Part shown: piece after piece, positions 1 through 12,895 of the stretch
Numbering within the stretch: position 1 is the stretch's first letter
How the letters are laid out: every line of letters begins with the position of its first letter
DNA from: Dactylellina haptotyla
Taxonomy: Eukaryota > Ascomycota > Orbiliomycetes > Orbiliales > Orbiliaceae
DNA: 64,000 bases
Direction of reading: 5' to 3'
Assembly: GCA_031310005.1 (NCBI GenBank)
Contig: CM062381.1
Span: 1,054,001 to 1,118,000 of the forward strand
The notes under the pieces: generated by a model
Seen by the model: the letters and a program-made list of their open reading frames with translations, nothing else
Told to the model about the DNA's origin: nothing
The model's database searches: none
Translations under genes and position numbers: made by a program

Positions 1-1908
1 GCTGCTCCCAGCGAGGAAGCGCTCTTTCTGCTGCGAGTTCGTTGCCCGTCGACGTCACCCGCCAAGAGGACCGCGTTGGGGCATCCCGCAACACATCGCC
101 CCGCCATTTTCCAACAAGGCCGGTCTCTAGGCGGGCCTTGCTGGTCCCGCGGAGATATATTCATTCATCTCTCCCCTGGACGTCAATAGTGAACCGTAGA
201 TAGTCTGTCTGTCCGGATTGTCCATCCTGCTGACTTGGCGTAGGAGAGCGGCGTCTCCAAGCTAGTGGGTAACTCAGTCGCGGCTCGTACGAAGGGGATG
301 GCTTCGTGTACTGACGGGCAACGCGTCTGCCTAGCAGAGAAGCCCTCCTCTCCAGCATCCCGCAAACTCCCCATCCACCTCATCACGCACTCCGCTTTCG
401 ACCAGAGAATGTTGCTTCGCTGGATGGGACTTGCCGCATCGACGTCGCATCCTCAACTTTGCCGGGGTCGTTCTGCCGGGTGCTGTTCGTGATGTAAATT
501 CTGCATTCTTTCGCTGCCCTGATATTCCTCGCCTCTTTCCGCGGAACCCAGACTCTCGACGACGACTACTACTTGCGACTGTGCTTATGAATCATGTCAT
601 CGGGTCGAGCTCGGGCGGTTTCTATGAGAGTATAAAGAGGAGCAGAAATTCCTCTTCCCAGACTGGGTGGAGAGAATTCTCACGTATGATTTAATCTCTC
701 TATGTGAATTCGGGGACAATCTTCCCGAGTATCTTCAATCTGCTCCTACGGCATATCATATTCTCACAAGGTAAGCGGCACCGAGAAACAATTCCCAAGT
801 CTGTGGTTCATCCAAGTTCGTTATATTAATATTTTTCAAAAACAGGAAAAAGATCAACTGGCGCTATTCTATATATGCTGGTTTATTACAAAGGAAATAT
901 AAAATGAAAGAAGAGGACAGGAGGTAGGCCGCGTTTACTGCTACTCCCAAATTAGTAAAGAAGAAGAGAAGAGAAAAGATAAAATGGTACATGATCTAGC
1001 CGGCGACGGCCTTGTTCGTCTATGATAAAAAAATGTAGTATGTAGTAGTATGTAGCGGGAACACCTCTCCGATGAATGAAAAGAAAAAGAAAAACCGAAG
1101 AACACCGCCGTCAAGTCAGTAGACAAAATGTGATGTAGTCGTAACAGCAGCGGAAAAAGAGAAAACAAAAAAACAAGCTTAACATGGACACGAATCCAGA
1201 ACGCCGCACCGCCATGATGAGATCGATGTAAGTGTGTGAGCTATGAATATCCGGTAAACAGGGTATGAAATAAGAAAAGAAACAGGAGGGAAAAGTATAT
1301 AAATTACACGAGTAAGTGATAAGGCTGTGTAGTATGTGCACCCGAGCCCCGATAAGACGTTAGCGAGGGGTGTGAGGGAAAGATGGGTTAAAATATGAGA
1401 AAGATGAAAAGTGACAGAGGCTAAATACATTATGTCGAATATAGGTGTTATGGTATGAATGAGACATGAGGCTAAGGATATTAAAGATGTTGTACAAAGA
1501 TTCAAAGCAAGCGAGCTCCCCGATATGCAGACAAGATAAATACCAAATAGGAAAGGTGAGAATGAAATGATTAAGAAGGATGTAAGGTAGGGAAAATGGA
1601 GCAGCAAAGACAATCGAAAACGGATCATACAAGGATTCAACTGCGCAGAGGCAGGAGAGCAAAAGAGGAAAGATATGCGGATGCAGATGCAGATGCAGTA
1701 AAGTGGCAGCCTGGGTACCATGGCATGTGCAATCGGAGAAAAAAAAAAAGATAGGGCGAAGGAGGGTCACAAGCATTCTTTTAGGACTGGACACCTCGAC
1801 CCCCTTCCTTACCTTAGCCTGAACTTTTGTTTGTTTTTTTCGGGGTTTTCGTGCTCAACTTTTTCTTTTTGAGGATATATTCGTTTTTTTCTAGGGTTAA
1901 ACATCTGC
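1..1908. other. Gene-free flank downstream of abaA
   Basis: No ORF here reads like a protein. Positions 1-700 are mixed-composition DNA without a recognisable domain. From about 890 to 1790 the plus strand is strongly purine-rich (many GAAAAG/AAGAGA runs), so the minus strand is CT-rich. Such strand asymmetry is typical of fungal untranslated or promoter DNA. The block may be the abaA 3' untranslated region or the leader of a minus-strand gene lying outside the window. The long minus-strand ORFs at 1179-1721 and 1360-1794 are Phe/Leu/Ser-rich readings of this tract. Confidence 0.5.
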
Positions 1909-4061
1909 TCACTGCATGTTGTTCATTCCACCCTCGAGGTGTTCTTCACCGGCTAGAACGGGAAGCTGCGGCCACTGAGAAAGTAGTTCCGGATGCTCTG
2001 CAACCGTTGCGTAAGAGAAAGGAGGCAGTTGGTCGTAGTTCTGGAAGTAATCGACCGACAAGTCTTCAACGGGTTGTTTCCCTTGGGGTTGTTCTTGCTG
2101 TCCGAGCGAATAGCGGACACTAGACTGCATAGACATATCCGGAAAGTTTTGAGGGAAACTCGGCTCGTCGTACGGAGTTTGCGGGTAGACCAAAGGCGGA
2201 GTCGACTGGTGGTAAGAAGGAGCATAGCTGTCGACCGGGGAGCTGTTCGACCAGTTCCCGATAGCGGGGGTGTAGCTTGGCAGCTGGCGGGCATCAAAGG
2301 ACCTGTAGCTGTAGTCCTGCCTGATCGAGTCGTCAACCACAACTGGCCGCCAGAAGGTGACACCAGCCTCGTCCCGTTCCGCCTTGCTGAAGTCCCAGAT
2401 GAACAAGGCAGCCCTTTGCTTGGCGTATTCATGCGATCCGCCGCCGAGATTGTTTTCAGAGATGGCCATCTCTAGTTCCGCGGCCCTCCATGCGTAGATT
2501 TCTTGGATCATGGTTAGATTACCAATAACATCCCCGGCATGTTTCTCCCGTCGGCGCATTTCCTGGTCGTAGTCCTCGCCGGGCTTCAAGGGTTCAGTCA
2601 AGGAGTTAACAAGGTTGTTGAAGTACACGGACCAGAACTTCGGGTTCAGAGACATCTTGACCCGCTTAGGTGCCGCACCTTGTGGGTCGGAGACGATCAA
2701 AGCGGGTTCTTCAACCTCGTCGATCGTCGTGAGTCTGCTTCCAGACACATAAAGCCGAGTGACGACGGTAAACCCGTGATCAAAATAAGTGTCGTTGCAG
2801 AAACTCGCCTCGAACGGAGCCCAAAAAACCATGTTGTCGGGTCTCTGGCTGATCGTCCTCAGGGAGCTGGAAATGTGCACGACAGGGCATCTTAGCTGTC
2901 CCTCAGCAGACAACTTGGCAACATACGGGAACTTGTTCTCCCATCGGGGAATGCTCGACAGCACTGTGGGGTTCAGGCCGTATTCGTGATTATAGAGTTT
3001 TGTATAGTCATGGAGGTGCTGCATGGAGTAGTTTGTCTTGTCCTGAGAATCTTGGCCCAACCACATCTCTAGGCTGTAAGGCTTGATTAAGGATTTTCCG
3101 TGTGATGTAAGGGCCACAGAGCTAGTTGGGGAGCCATGGTAATCGTAAAGTTGGCTAGGCGGTCGGTAGGCAGTCGGCGAAGCCGAGCTGCTGGCGATAG
3201 TCGAAGTGGAATACCTCTTGTACTTTGGCTGGGTGGCCTGCATGCCCGAGTCCGAGAGAATAGCAAGCTGGCTTAGCGTCTTCTCGTCAAAGTTCCGGTC
3301 GATAGTGTCTTGGTCCTCGGCTACAACAAGTCTCATAACTGTGTCTTACTTTAGTACTATTGTCCGTGCATATACGTTCTGGCCGATTGTTTCGCTAATA
3401 ACTTACAGTTTGGGTCGTGCTTGAGCAGGCCCTTGAGAACCTGGATATGACTGGAGACTTGTTTTCTCTTTCTCTCTTTCCCCGTCTTCATGAGGATGTA
3501 CTTGGAAATGAGCTCATTGCGACCGCATGGCTTGCCGTCCACGGTGAGCTTCCTGCGACCTTGGGGTGGGAACAATTCCAGTGCTGTGTAGATATGCCGT
3601 TAGTGCTATTTGATAACAGAAAAATGCAACAAATCGCACGCCGAGGAATGTGACAAATACATACCTTCAAAGAAAGCTTCTTCAACCTCATCGTCCCATA
3701 CGGACTCGCCGTCAGCACCGTTGCTTTCGCCTCGTCTCTGACGTTGGCGGTACTCTCTGTACGACTCCTGAGGGTCGGCGAGGTCCTCAACGCCGTAGAT
3801 GGACTTCGTTCGGCTTCTCATTGGTGATGATGTATATCGTTGACTGTTGAGAGTAGGGCTCAAGTGATCGTTCGACAAGAGTGTCGGATAAAGATGTCTG
3901 GCGCTGGTAGTGGTTTGGATAAGTGGTCGCTTCTTGATACCTGCGTAGTGTCTGCTGAATCGGTTGATGCTGCTGTGGTGGTCTGGAGATGGCTCGAGCA
4001 CGCAAGGATAGCCTTGACTTTGTATGTAGTGATGAGTATCGGTCTTCTGTAAAGATTCCAT
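1909..4061 (-). CDS. abaA: AbaA-type TEA/ATTS-domain transcription factor
   Basis: Three exons (4061-3665, 3583-3407, 3338-1909) join in phase and give a 667-residue protein. The TEA domain spans roughly residues 118-195 and is split by intron 1. It begins [20 protein letters not shown] and continues with [20 protein letters not shown], then the [17 protein letters not shown] recognition helix. Exon 3 adds a long, less conserved region ending in a Ser/Pro/Tyr/Gln-rich tail. In the AbaA/Tec1 family this domain binds CATTCY sites; in Aspergillus AbaA acts downstream of BrlA to form phialides and conidia. A. nidulans AbaA is longer (796 residues), mostly through tail differences. The first ATG in exon 1 was chosen; it follows an upstream region of about 3 kb, as expected for a developmental regulator. 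TEC1-like is the alternative label, but abaA is preferred in filamentous fungi. Confidence 0.92.
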
Positions 4062-7059
4062 CTAAAATAACTTCTTCTGGAGCAGTATGGGATTTACTGT
4101 ATTATAAAATCCAACCCCTCAAGATAATCTTCCCTGTTTTTCCCGCCCTTTTGCTTTTTTGATTTCTCTTTCTTGGTGGTTCAAGGTTTCCTTGATCCCC
4201 GAAAAAAGATACTAAAAATTAAATACTAATGTGGTAGAGTGTTAGATACTGTTATGATCTAGTGCTATGTGAATGTCTATCAGACTGAGTGCGGCTAGCA
4301 AGAGGCGAACGTTTTCGATGAAGGCGCCAAAAAGTTCAACTTTGGGGGCCTCAACGAAATGGTTAAGCCGGACAGCCGTGTCTTGGGTATCCTTGTTTCG
4401 TAAAAAAAAGTGATCAAGCGAGAAGAAGCAGTAAAAATGCAGGTCTTTGCTAATCGTAACTTCGTGACAAGGAAAAGGGAAATCGTAGTATGTTTGGGAT
4501 GTGACAGATGGGGTAGCAATCAGGGTGAATGGATTGTCCGTGAATAGAATCCGGAAGACAGGTCAAGCGCATGCAAGGCTTTGAACAAAAATGAGTGTAG
4601 GTTCTTTCAAACAACCAAAAAGTTCGGACGATTTCACAAACAAGGTACTTTGGTACTCTGTGATAGACTTGGCTTGTACCCGTCTGCTTGTATCTCTGTG
4701 TGTCTGTTTGTGTGTGCGTGTCGCGAACAGTTGTTCTGAGGGTCGGAAGTGGACAAAGACGAGCGTGACCAAAAAAGATGAGAATTGTTTTGCGAAGGAT
4801 AGTAAAGAGAGTGTGTGAAAACAAATTCTCTGCTCGATGCGGCTTGCTTTGAACTGAACGTAGATGGAATGGGACGAGGGAGAAGGAATTGAGAACGAAA
4901 CGGAACGAAACGTCTTCATATATGCGTCTGTCTTGTAACCCTTCGACGGTGAAGAAGCCTGAGAAGACGTATAGAAAAGAGTAGTAAACTCACCTTTTTT
5001 GTTTCAATTCGCAGTTCGACTGTGTATTGTTATGGTGCATTCCACCACAGCATTTCGTAGAGCTGAGGAACTTCGATAATCGATGGAGGAGAAGGAACAA
5101 AATATTTGAAGGCCAGGGTGGGCAAGCACGAAAATAAGAAGTAAGAATTCTTGTCCGAAATAACTGCAGGCATTCTGCACAATACTCTGCATGCTTTCGT
5201 GTCTGAGCTTATTTTTCTATGGGCAGGAGTACCTCTCCGCGATGGCTGATCGCAATAGTGACTTAGAAGCAAGGGGGTCTCGTGGTGCAGCAAAGAATTC
5301 GACTAGCAGTACCAGGTTCTGGGAGACCCCATCATTGCTTTTCACAAATTCAAAGGATGATTGATCCGACGTATGTTCACCGGGACAATGTGATTCGAAA
5401 GTATGTAGCCCTCCTTATTACTCGCATTCCCGTGCTGGGACTATCAACTCTTTTTTTTTTTTTTTTTTTGGTGCCTTCGAACGCCGCCCTAGATTCGATC
5501 ACCCGTCGGTGGTGACGAAAAGGTGGTCCAAGTGTTTGATATCATATTTCGTATGCAAAGGCCGCAGCCCTGCAGTGTTGTATTATTCGCACAGCAACGC
5601 AAACATTGCATATTGGCTCTCTGCAGCCTAACTGGATGAGAGTCTTGCGTCTGCAAAAATGAATGGGCATGGCAGTGCACAGTCACCGTTCAGAGTTTTC
5701 ACCGCTAATGATTGGGCGGACGCTGTTCTCTAATTGGAGCGTATGGGGAAAAGGGCCATCATGCAGTTTGTACCAAAACCGATCGGATTTCATTCGATCA
5801 GGACAATAACATCCTATCCTCTGCAAAGCTTTCATGCAAGCTGTGAGAGGTTTCCAAGTGGCGCAACAAGAACGCACGTGCCACACAATTATGTCAGTCG
5901 GAAAGGAGATTTAAATCTGCTTAATATTGTTGTTTTCTTTTAATTTATAAACTGGAGCAAGAGGTATGCTGGTCTCTCCGCATCCGTCAAACTTTAAAAG
6001 ATGCTAGCTCCGTCGCCCTTGATTACCTTGGCGCCCTCTGCGGAAGAGCCGTTGGGCGGTTTTCTAGTCACAAAAGTGGCGAGTTTCTGGGAACAAGAGT
6101 GGCCTGGTGACATTCTCAGAGTGCCAGTGTGGCATTTTGCTGGGCTTTGGCGGTGCAAGGAGGTTACAATTTGTGTGTTGGGCCTCGAGTCGTGCGTTAG
6201 CGTTGGCAGTCCTTGCCTCGATCCTCTCAGTTGGTGACCAGGCTTTCGGTCCCCAAACTCGGCATCGACGCGAAGGGGCCGCTCATAAAGTTCCTCTTTT
6301 TGGACGATACCCAGTACTTCGGGAAGCTTTTAGCGCCAGAATGGAAGACGCCAGTCTTGCCCGTTGATAAGTGGAATTGTTTAGCCACTAGTGTGCGTGT
6401 GTGAAGGGTAGGTGGGTAAAATGCCTGGCTCTCTTGCATGATAGCGGACCAAGGGCGAGCAGAGTCAAGCAAAAAAAAAACTTGGTGCACGGCAAGGTTA
6501 GCTCGATTGTGCGTTCGATGCATCGATTCGGAGTGCGAAGGATCTCCCCATTGAGCGGTCTAGCCGACGGATCTCGAATCAATCATAGCAAGATGGACTT
6601 GTCAATTAGTAAGAAACCAGAGGAAGTCTTTAGGGCGAAAGCAGCCGGACAATGGCCACGGCGGCGCTCAACAGTGAAGTTTTGCAAGACTCAGTCCCCT
6701 TCTGGCTTCGTCGTTTGTTTCGTTCATATCTCGCACATTGGGTCCCTTTTCTTCCCCTTCTCCAAATCACCAGAATTTTTCCCTTCTAATCCAGCAGATA
6801 TGCAGCCGGTCTAGGACATCGTCGGTGATCAAATTCCATACCAGCTAGCTGCCGACTTTTTTGTTTTTCTGTTGAGGGAGGAGCCAAGGACGACGAGAGA
6901 GTGCCTAGTCGCAGGGGCCGACACATAGTGAACAGTACCGAACAGCTTCCACCCGCCGGCCGTCCACCAGCCTCAGCGATTATCAGGCCTCCTGCTGCTC
7001 CTGCTGCTGCTGGATCACGGACCAGATAAAACAAAAATAAAAGAAGAAAAGAAGTCAAG
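4062..7059. promoter_or_regulatory. Divergent abaA / AEC transporter intergenic region
   Basis: Three kilobases separate two divergent start codons and hold no convincing gene. Within it I see AbaA-type response elements (CATTCY or its complement) at 4866-4871, 5038-5043, 5171-5176, 5425-5430 and 6111-6116. One BrlA-type element (MRAGGGR) lies at 4875-4881. Autoregulation of abaA and activation by BrlA are known in Aspergillus. These short motifs occur by chance about once per kilobase, so the assignment is inference. Short ORFs in the interval lack family resemblance and consistent splicing. Confidence 0.4.
5451..5469 (+). repeat. Poly-T tract (19 T)
   Basis: Uninterrupted run of 19 T in the abaA upstream region. 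It may act as a nucleosome-disfavouring element, or simply be a polymorphic homopolymer. Confidence 0.9.
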
Positions 7060-9554
7060 ATGTCGCAAGTTACAATTGGTCAAGGTTAGTCTGGAATGCT
7101 CTGTCTGCTTGGTTGCGTGGTGATTGGTACCAAAGTATCACCCGCATCCGCTGCACGAAATAAAAAATGTTGGTGTCTCGTCCTTCGCTTCTTTGAGAGA
7201 AAGATCGAAGGCTAGAAAGAAAACCAACACAGGAGACCTCAAACACCACAACGCCTGAAGCGGTGCTAATTAAATATGGTGAATTATAATTTTCGCAGCC
7301 ATCTTCACCTCGATCAAGCCCTTGACCAAGGTGGCGGCCCTTGCAGGTTAGTCAGACCACTATGACGCAAAGCGATCGAGATCTTGCATGAGTAATTTTA
7401 TATACTTTGTCAAGCAAAGCCATGTTAAAGCTCGGGAATAATTAAACAAATCTTCTGCTCTCTCCTTAGGCTGCGGCGCGCTTTTTGCGAAAAAGGGTAA
7501 TTTTAATGGAAAAGCGCTTAACGATTTCCCGATCAGTCGGCTGACATTTCGATCGTTCGCTGCGGTTATCAGGCATTCTCGATGCTGCGACCTGCAAATC
7601 CATGGCATCGGTAAGATTATACAAAACTTTCTAAAGAGCCCCAAAACTCCGGAGATGGGATCTACTCCCTCTTCCACACACACAGTTTTGTTCGTTTTGC
7701 AGTGGTGTTGACACAAGAATGTTATCCTTTACATTCCACAGGTCGTCGTCAATGGGTTCCTGCCAATGCTCATCTTCGCATCGACGATAACTTCGTTTTC
7801 TCTGGATAACGTCAGCGAGGTAGGTTTTTTTTTTTCCTTTGCAAGGATGACCGAGAAAGAAAAAAAAATTCTTGGCGCTGGTCGCAGCTCTTTGCATTCC
7901 ATCACGTAAGGTAACTCCTAGGGTTTATTTTGGTAGGCGGGTACTGTTCTTCTCAGTGCAGCATTCTTTACAAGTAAGCACAAGGCAGGGGATTAAACGT
8001 CAAGCGCGCCTCGAACTTTCCATGCATCAGCGTCGCTGCGTGCTGATCACATAGAAATCTTTTTAGCTTTTGGCCTCATATTTGGCCTGCTATGCCGCTT
8101 TTTGACGCCTGTTGGGAGGTGGAAGATGGGTTCGTACTCAACCCCAGCTTCAACTGGCCTATCTTGGACTAGCCTTGCCGTCTTGATATTGACATCTACG
8201 ATGCAGGTATCATTGCGAACAATATGTGGTCCAACAATGCGGACTTGGTGATTGGTATAGTCAGTACCATCTCGCAGACTAAACCCTTTGGCGGGCCAAC
8301 AGATTATGAAAAAGGAGTATCGTACTCCTCCATCTTTGCGGTGTTCACATTTCTCACATTGTAAGCCTAGTGACCTTGGAATGCTACGTCTTTGCGCTCA
8401 GCAGAAGATGCCAGTAATCTTCCAAAGAAAGAAAGAAAAAAAAAACTTCAAGTCCCTTTGCTGATGTGTTTTTTGTTGAACACGTAACAGATACAGCATG
8501 GGTGGGATCCAAATGATCCAGCGTGATTTCAAAGCCCAGCCGCCCTACGATGACGATGAAACTGGCAAGAAGACGGATGGCCCATCGAGTGCGTCTGTCG
8601 AACGAGGTCGGGACTCTAAGGCATCAGCGAGTGCCTCCCAAGCTCACGAGCTTCCCGAGTATGAAGAGAAGGAGAAGGATTCGACTCGTACGATGACTGC
8701 CGCACTCACAAAATCGACGAGTCTAGACATCACCTCCCCACCAGAGATCCCGACAGAAGGTCGTACGAGAGGGCAAAAGATCCTGGATAGGATCAAGTTG
8801 TTCGTCACGATACCTGCCATGACCCTGATATCTGCTCTAGTGATATCTATAGTGCCCTATCTGCGAGCCCTCTTTGTGCCGACGACAGGGGTGAAAATGC
8901 CAACGGCACCAGACGGCAGGCCACCGCTTGATTTCGTGATCCAGTTTGCCAGTTACGGCGGCCAACTGTCACCCGTCATGGGTATTGCAATGCTCGGCGC
9001 TGCGCTTTCTAGGATCCGTGTGCGGCATTTGCCGGAAGGATTCTGGATCTCGGTTGTCGCCACCTGTGCTTTGAAGTTGATCGTTGGACCAATTCTTGGG
9101 ATCCTGTGGATTGAGGGATTGAAACACACCCCGCTGATAAATCAGGACCAGAAGATGATGCAGTTTGTGGTTGCGATCACGGGAGCGAGTAAGCAGAATC
9201 TAGCTGATCCTTCGGTACTGTGACTCAGGACGATCTGGAACTGATGCGAATCTGCGAATTTGATAGTGCCTGCGGCGACGAGCCAAGTATACATCACAAC
9301 ATTATACGCACCGGATGATGCACCGGAGATGTCGCAACTGTCTGCGTAAGTGATATTCCTAGTACAACTTTAGGGCTGTACAAGAATGCTGATAATCAAG
9401 ATGTGTAGAATGCTGCTAGCGCAATATGCACTGAGTACGTATTATTTCTTGTGTTCAACTGTTCGGGGTTCATATACTAATTAGAATTTCGCTTCAAGTG
9501 ATAATCACATTACCTATTGTTACGACCTTTACACTACTTAAAGTAATTGCTTGA
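7060..9554 (+). CDS. Auxin efflux carrier (AEC) family membrane transporter
   Basis: Twelve exons join in phase: 7060-7084, 7299-7346, 7470-7496, 7573-7610, 7742-7819, 7937-7973, 8067-8129, 8207-8360, 8491-9188, 9267-9345, 9409-9434 and 9499-9554. They give a 442-residue integral membrane protein. The first half is hydrophobic helices (for example VVVNGFLPMLIFASTITSFS and FGLIFGLLCRFLTPVGRW) with the family pattern NNMWSNNADLVIGIVSTI. A hydrophilic cytoplasmic loop of about 80 residues rich in Asp, Glu, Lys and Ser follows. The C-terminal helices include PAATSQVYITTLY and end in TLPIVTTFTLLKVIA. AEC (Mem_trans) proteins are secondary carriers; in fungi the substrate is mostly unknown. Seven exons are under 50 bases, the most fragmented gene here. 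The start codon was taken because it splices in phase to the first conserved helix. Confidence 0.88.
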
Positions 9555-10805
9555 TGGAAGGGGATGTAACTGGTTTGTAAAACTGGACTATCTCGATATC
9601 GCAATCAATGCAATTGTAATTAGTTTGCTTTAGATATAATTTGGAACATAATATACTTGTCAACCTTGAGAATGCGAGAAACGATCATTCACGGGCATAG
9701 TAAATAGAGACGGTTTTTTCGACATATGTACAGTCTACTTTCGCATTCATTGGGGACTTTGTTATCTGCTACCTGGAAATTGCTGTATTGCCAAATCGTA
9801 GCTTCTGCATTGATATATTAGACTTGAAAAAGGCTGAAATATGAAATTTTAAACCCCCCCGATTAATCTCATTATGCATACGCGAGACCAGGCGAAAGAT
9901 CGATATCCTTGGGACCAGTATCCGTCAAGAAAAATGTGTTGGCTCATGTTGTATATCACAGTTTCGGCTGCTGGCGTATGGACGCGAGACTACTTGTACT
10001 GTAATAGTGTGACATTTCTGCAGCTGACGAAATAGAAATGGTTTCCTTCACCAAGCTTATAAGGCTATGCTATAACTGACTAAAGGGAGCTTATTAATTC
10101 TCTGTAAATGTGGTCCTGCAAATATATCTAAATATTTCTTATATGAAATGCAAGGGAAATTATTGCTGAAAAGGCTGTTTTAAAGTCCCGTTCTTTATAT
10201 CCCAGACCTTTAAAGCTTTATAGACCTAAATCTATTAATTGCTATTGTTAGAGAATTTAAATGACTCGACGGAAGATTTTGAAGCTGACATATCATTTTT
10301 ACACATATTAGATTTCGAATCCCACAATCGTAGCGTGGGTCTAACCGGGTAGACGTATCAATAGAATTTGGGTAGGACTTGTCTTATAAATTTCAAGTCG
10401 GTTTTATGCATCTTGTACTATCTGTGTTTTCAAGCATATCCATGTATGGATTATAGCTTCATATCGATAAATGCGTTTCCTTTGTAATTGGACTTCGAAT
10501 AACTTGCGACACAGCTGGACCAGAAGTTGAGATCTAGTAGCAGAGAAAATTAAATGTTTACTGGATTGTATATGCCAGCAAGATATACTTATTTATTATA
10601 TTTTAATCTACTGATATCTTGTCGGGGGTAGATCCAACTAGTGCTCCAGTTTGGCAGATTTAAATCCTTTGCTGTAGCTTTGTACGATTTCTGCTGTGAA
10701 GTAGCTGTTAGTTTGGTGTTGTCAACATCAACCCTGCCTCATTCGTGTAGCTCTCCTCGCATCACCAAAGTTCACTAGCGACGACACTCCACCAAGCACG
10801 TCATC
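9555..10805. other. AT-rich intergenic region
   Basis: AT-rich spacer of about 1.25 kb between two co-directional genes. No ORF, RNA gene or transposon part recognised. A short inverted repeat (CCCAC ... GTGGG) lies near 10320-10340. The last 150 bases before the CTNNBL1-like start are CT-rich and probably its promoter and leader. Confidence 0.5.
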
Positions 10806-12895
10806 ATGTCTGCCTTCGAAAGCCTCTTTAAGGTAAGATATCGCACCAATATATTACGAAATTACCACCGACACTAATACCGGCTCCTTAGAAACCCGCA
10901 ATCCCCACTTCAAACATCAAAAAACGAAAACTCGACCCGCCTGTCGAAAGTCCTAGTATGCCACCACGCGACAGCTCCTAGACAAGACCCTGCGCGCTGT
11001 TCCCAACTAACCCAGTTTGCTATCTGACTGTAGACGAGAGATACAAGGCCACCCGTATCGAGCTCAATGGCAAAGGCAAAGGCCGCGCTAGTACCGTGGA
11101 AGACGCGCCGGACGAGGATGTCGACATGGATGCCGAAGGAAACTTCACAGCCGAGGCCGACGAAGATATAGAAGACGAAGAGGGCGGGCGATTCTTTGGC
11201 GGTGGTATCACACAAAGAGAGAAAGAGATTCTAGACTACATGGACGACGAAGAAGACCAAGGCGTATGCTTCAAAACTTCTCCATGCGATCTTTGGACCT
11301 GCCGTATGCTGACTGACAATTGTTGCGAACAGCCCGAGAAAATCGACATTTCGTATCTTCGAAAACTTGCCCTAGCCTTCGAAAAGAAAATCTCGAAGAA
11401 TTCCGAAATGCGCGCCAAGTTCGAAGACGACCCGGCTAAATTCATGGAATCGGAGGCGGAACTCGACATCGAGATCAAAAACCTCGCCATACTCGCCGAG
11501 CACCCGGAGCTATACGAAGAATTTGCAAATATGGGATGTTTGGGGTCGCTGGTTGGCCTATTGTCGCACGAAAATACAGATATTGCGATAGCAGTGGTAC
11601 AGCTCATCGATGAACTCACGGATGATGAAGTGGAGGCAAGCCCGGAGCAGTGGGATACCCTTGTCAACACGATGATCAAGGCGCAGCTGCTGGATATGCT
11701 TACACAGAACTTGGACCGGCTGAAGGAAGAGAATGACGAGGACCGAAACGGAATATTTCATACCCTATCCGTATTTGAGAACCTAGCATCGCATCAGGAA
11801 GTATCTGAACGGGTGGTCAAGGAGACAAAAGTTTTGAGCTGGTTGTTGGAGAGGATAAAAATAAAAGAATCACCAGTTAGTCAGAACAAACAGTATGCGG
11901 CGGAAGTTCTGTCGATATTGGTACAATCGTCAGAAGAGAATCGGAGGCAATTGGCCAAGATTGATGGTGTGGACGTATTATTACAATTGCTCAGTCCTTA
12001 CCGGAAAAGAGATCCTGCAAAGGGTGGAGAGGAGGAAGAGTTATTCGAGAATATGTTTGACACACTTACTTGCTTGATAGATGAGAGGGAAGGGAAAGAG
12101 AAATTTGTGGAGGCTGAGGGTGTAGAACTCTGCTTGATCATGCTGAGGGACGGTAAAATGAGCAAAGCGAGAGCGCTGCGGTTGATAGACCATGCTTGCA
12201 GCGGAATTTACGGAGGAAGCGTGTGCCAACAGTTTGTTGAGGCACAGGGCTTGAAGACTCTGTTTGGGGCTTTTATGAAGAAGGTAAAAATATTTATTTT
12301 GGATCTATATAATTCGTATTTTACGCTAACAATACATATAACAAACAGCAAGACGCTCAAACTACAGAGCACCACTTAGGAATCTTTGCAGCTCTACTGC
12401 GGAATTTACCAGCAGATTCAGCTCCTCGGATACGAACGCTAGCAAAGTTTGTGGAGAAAGATTATGAAAAGTTGGACAAGATCATGTCTCTTCGGGCCGA
12501 CTACTCGAAGCGAATCTCGGCTGTTGAAAGAGAGATTGCCGCAGAGAGAGCGCAAGCGGATGAAGAAGAGATCGAGGAGAGAGAAGACGAATGGGATTTT
12601 AGAAGGTTAGAGGCGGGTTTGTTTTGCTTCCAGGTAAGTCACTCTCGTGTTGGTAACGAAAAACCTTGATGCTAATATCCCTGGACTTGGCTAGATTTTG
12701 GATCAGATTATTAGTTGGCTGGTCGCCGAAGATGATGGAGCCCGAAAGATAATTATAGAATTGCTAGGAAAGTCGAAAATGTCGCTAGAGAATGTTAAGA
12801 GCAACCTGACAGAGCAATTGGAAGGGCTAAACGATTCGACAGATGAAGGGAAGGGAACAAAGGAGATGCTGACGGCTCTAATATCTTGTCTATGA
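10806..12895 (+). CDS. CTNNBL1: Beta-catenin-like protein 1 (CTNNBL1) homologue
   Basis: Six exons (10806-10832, 10892-10955, 11034-11263, 11333-12283, 12349-12633, 12695-12895) join in phase to 585 residues, close to the 563 of human CTNNBL1. The N-terminus has a basic patch (IKKRKLDPP) that may be a nuclear localisation signal, then an acidic stretch. The conserved core includes QREKEILDYMDDEEDQ, PAKFMESEAELDIEIKNLA, EHPELYEEFANMGCLGSLVG and LLSHENTDIAIAVVQLIDEL. The rest is armadillo-type helical repeat. In other eukaryotes CTNNBL1 associates with the Prp19/CDC5L splicing complex and binds nuclear localisation signals. Intron 3 (11264-11332) is 69 bases, a multiple of three, with no stop in frame, so retention would insert 23 residues. 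The gene converges on U2AF35, 300 bases downstream. Confidence 0.95.

Noticed and set aside
1179-1794. Two long minus-strand ORFs, Phe/Leu/Ser-rich
   Set aside because: Translations of a CT-rich strand with no domain or conserved start.
10310-10345. Possible tRNA T-arm (TTCGAATCC)
   Set aside because: No acceptor, D or anticodon stems fit around it; only a short inverted repeat.
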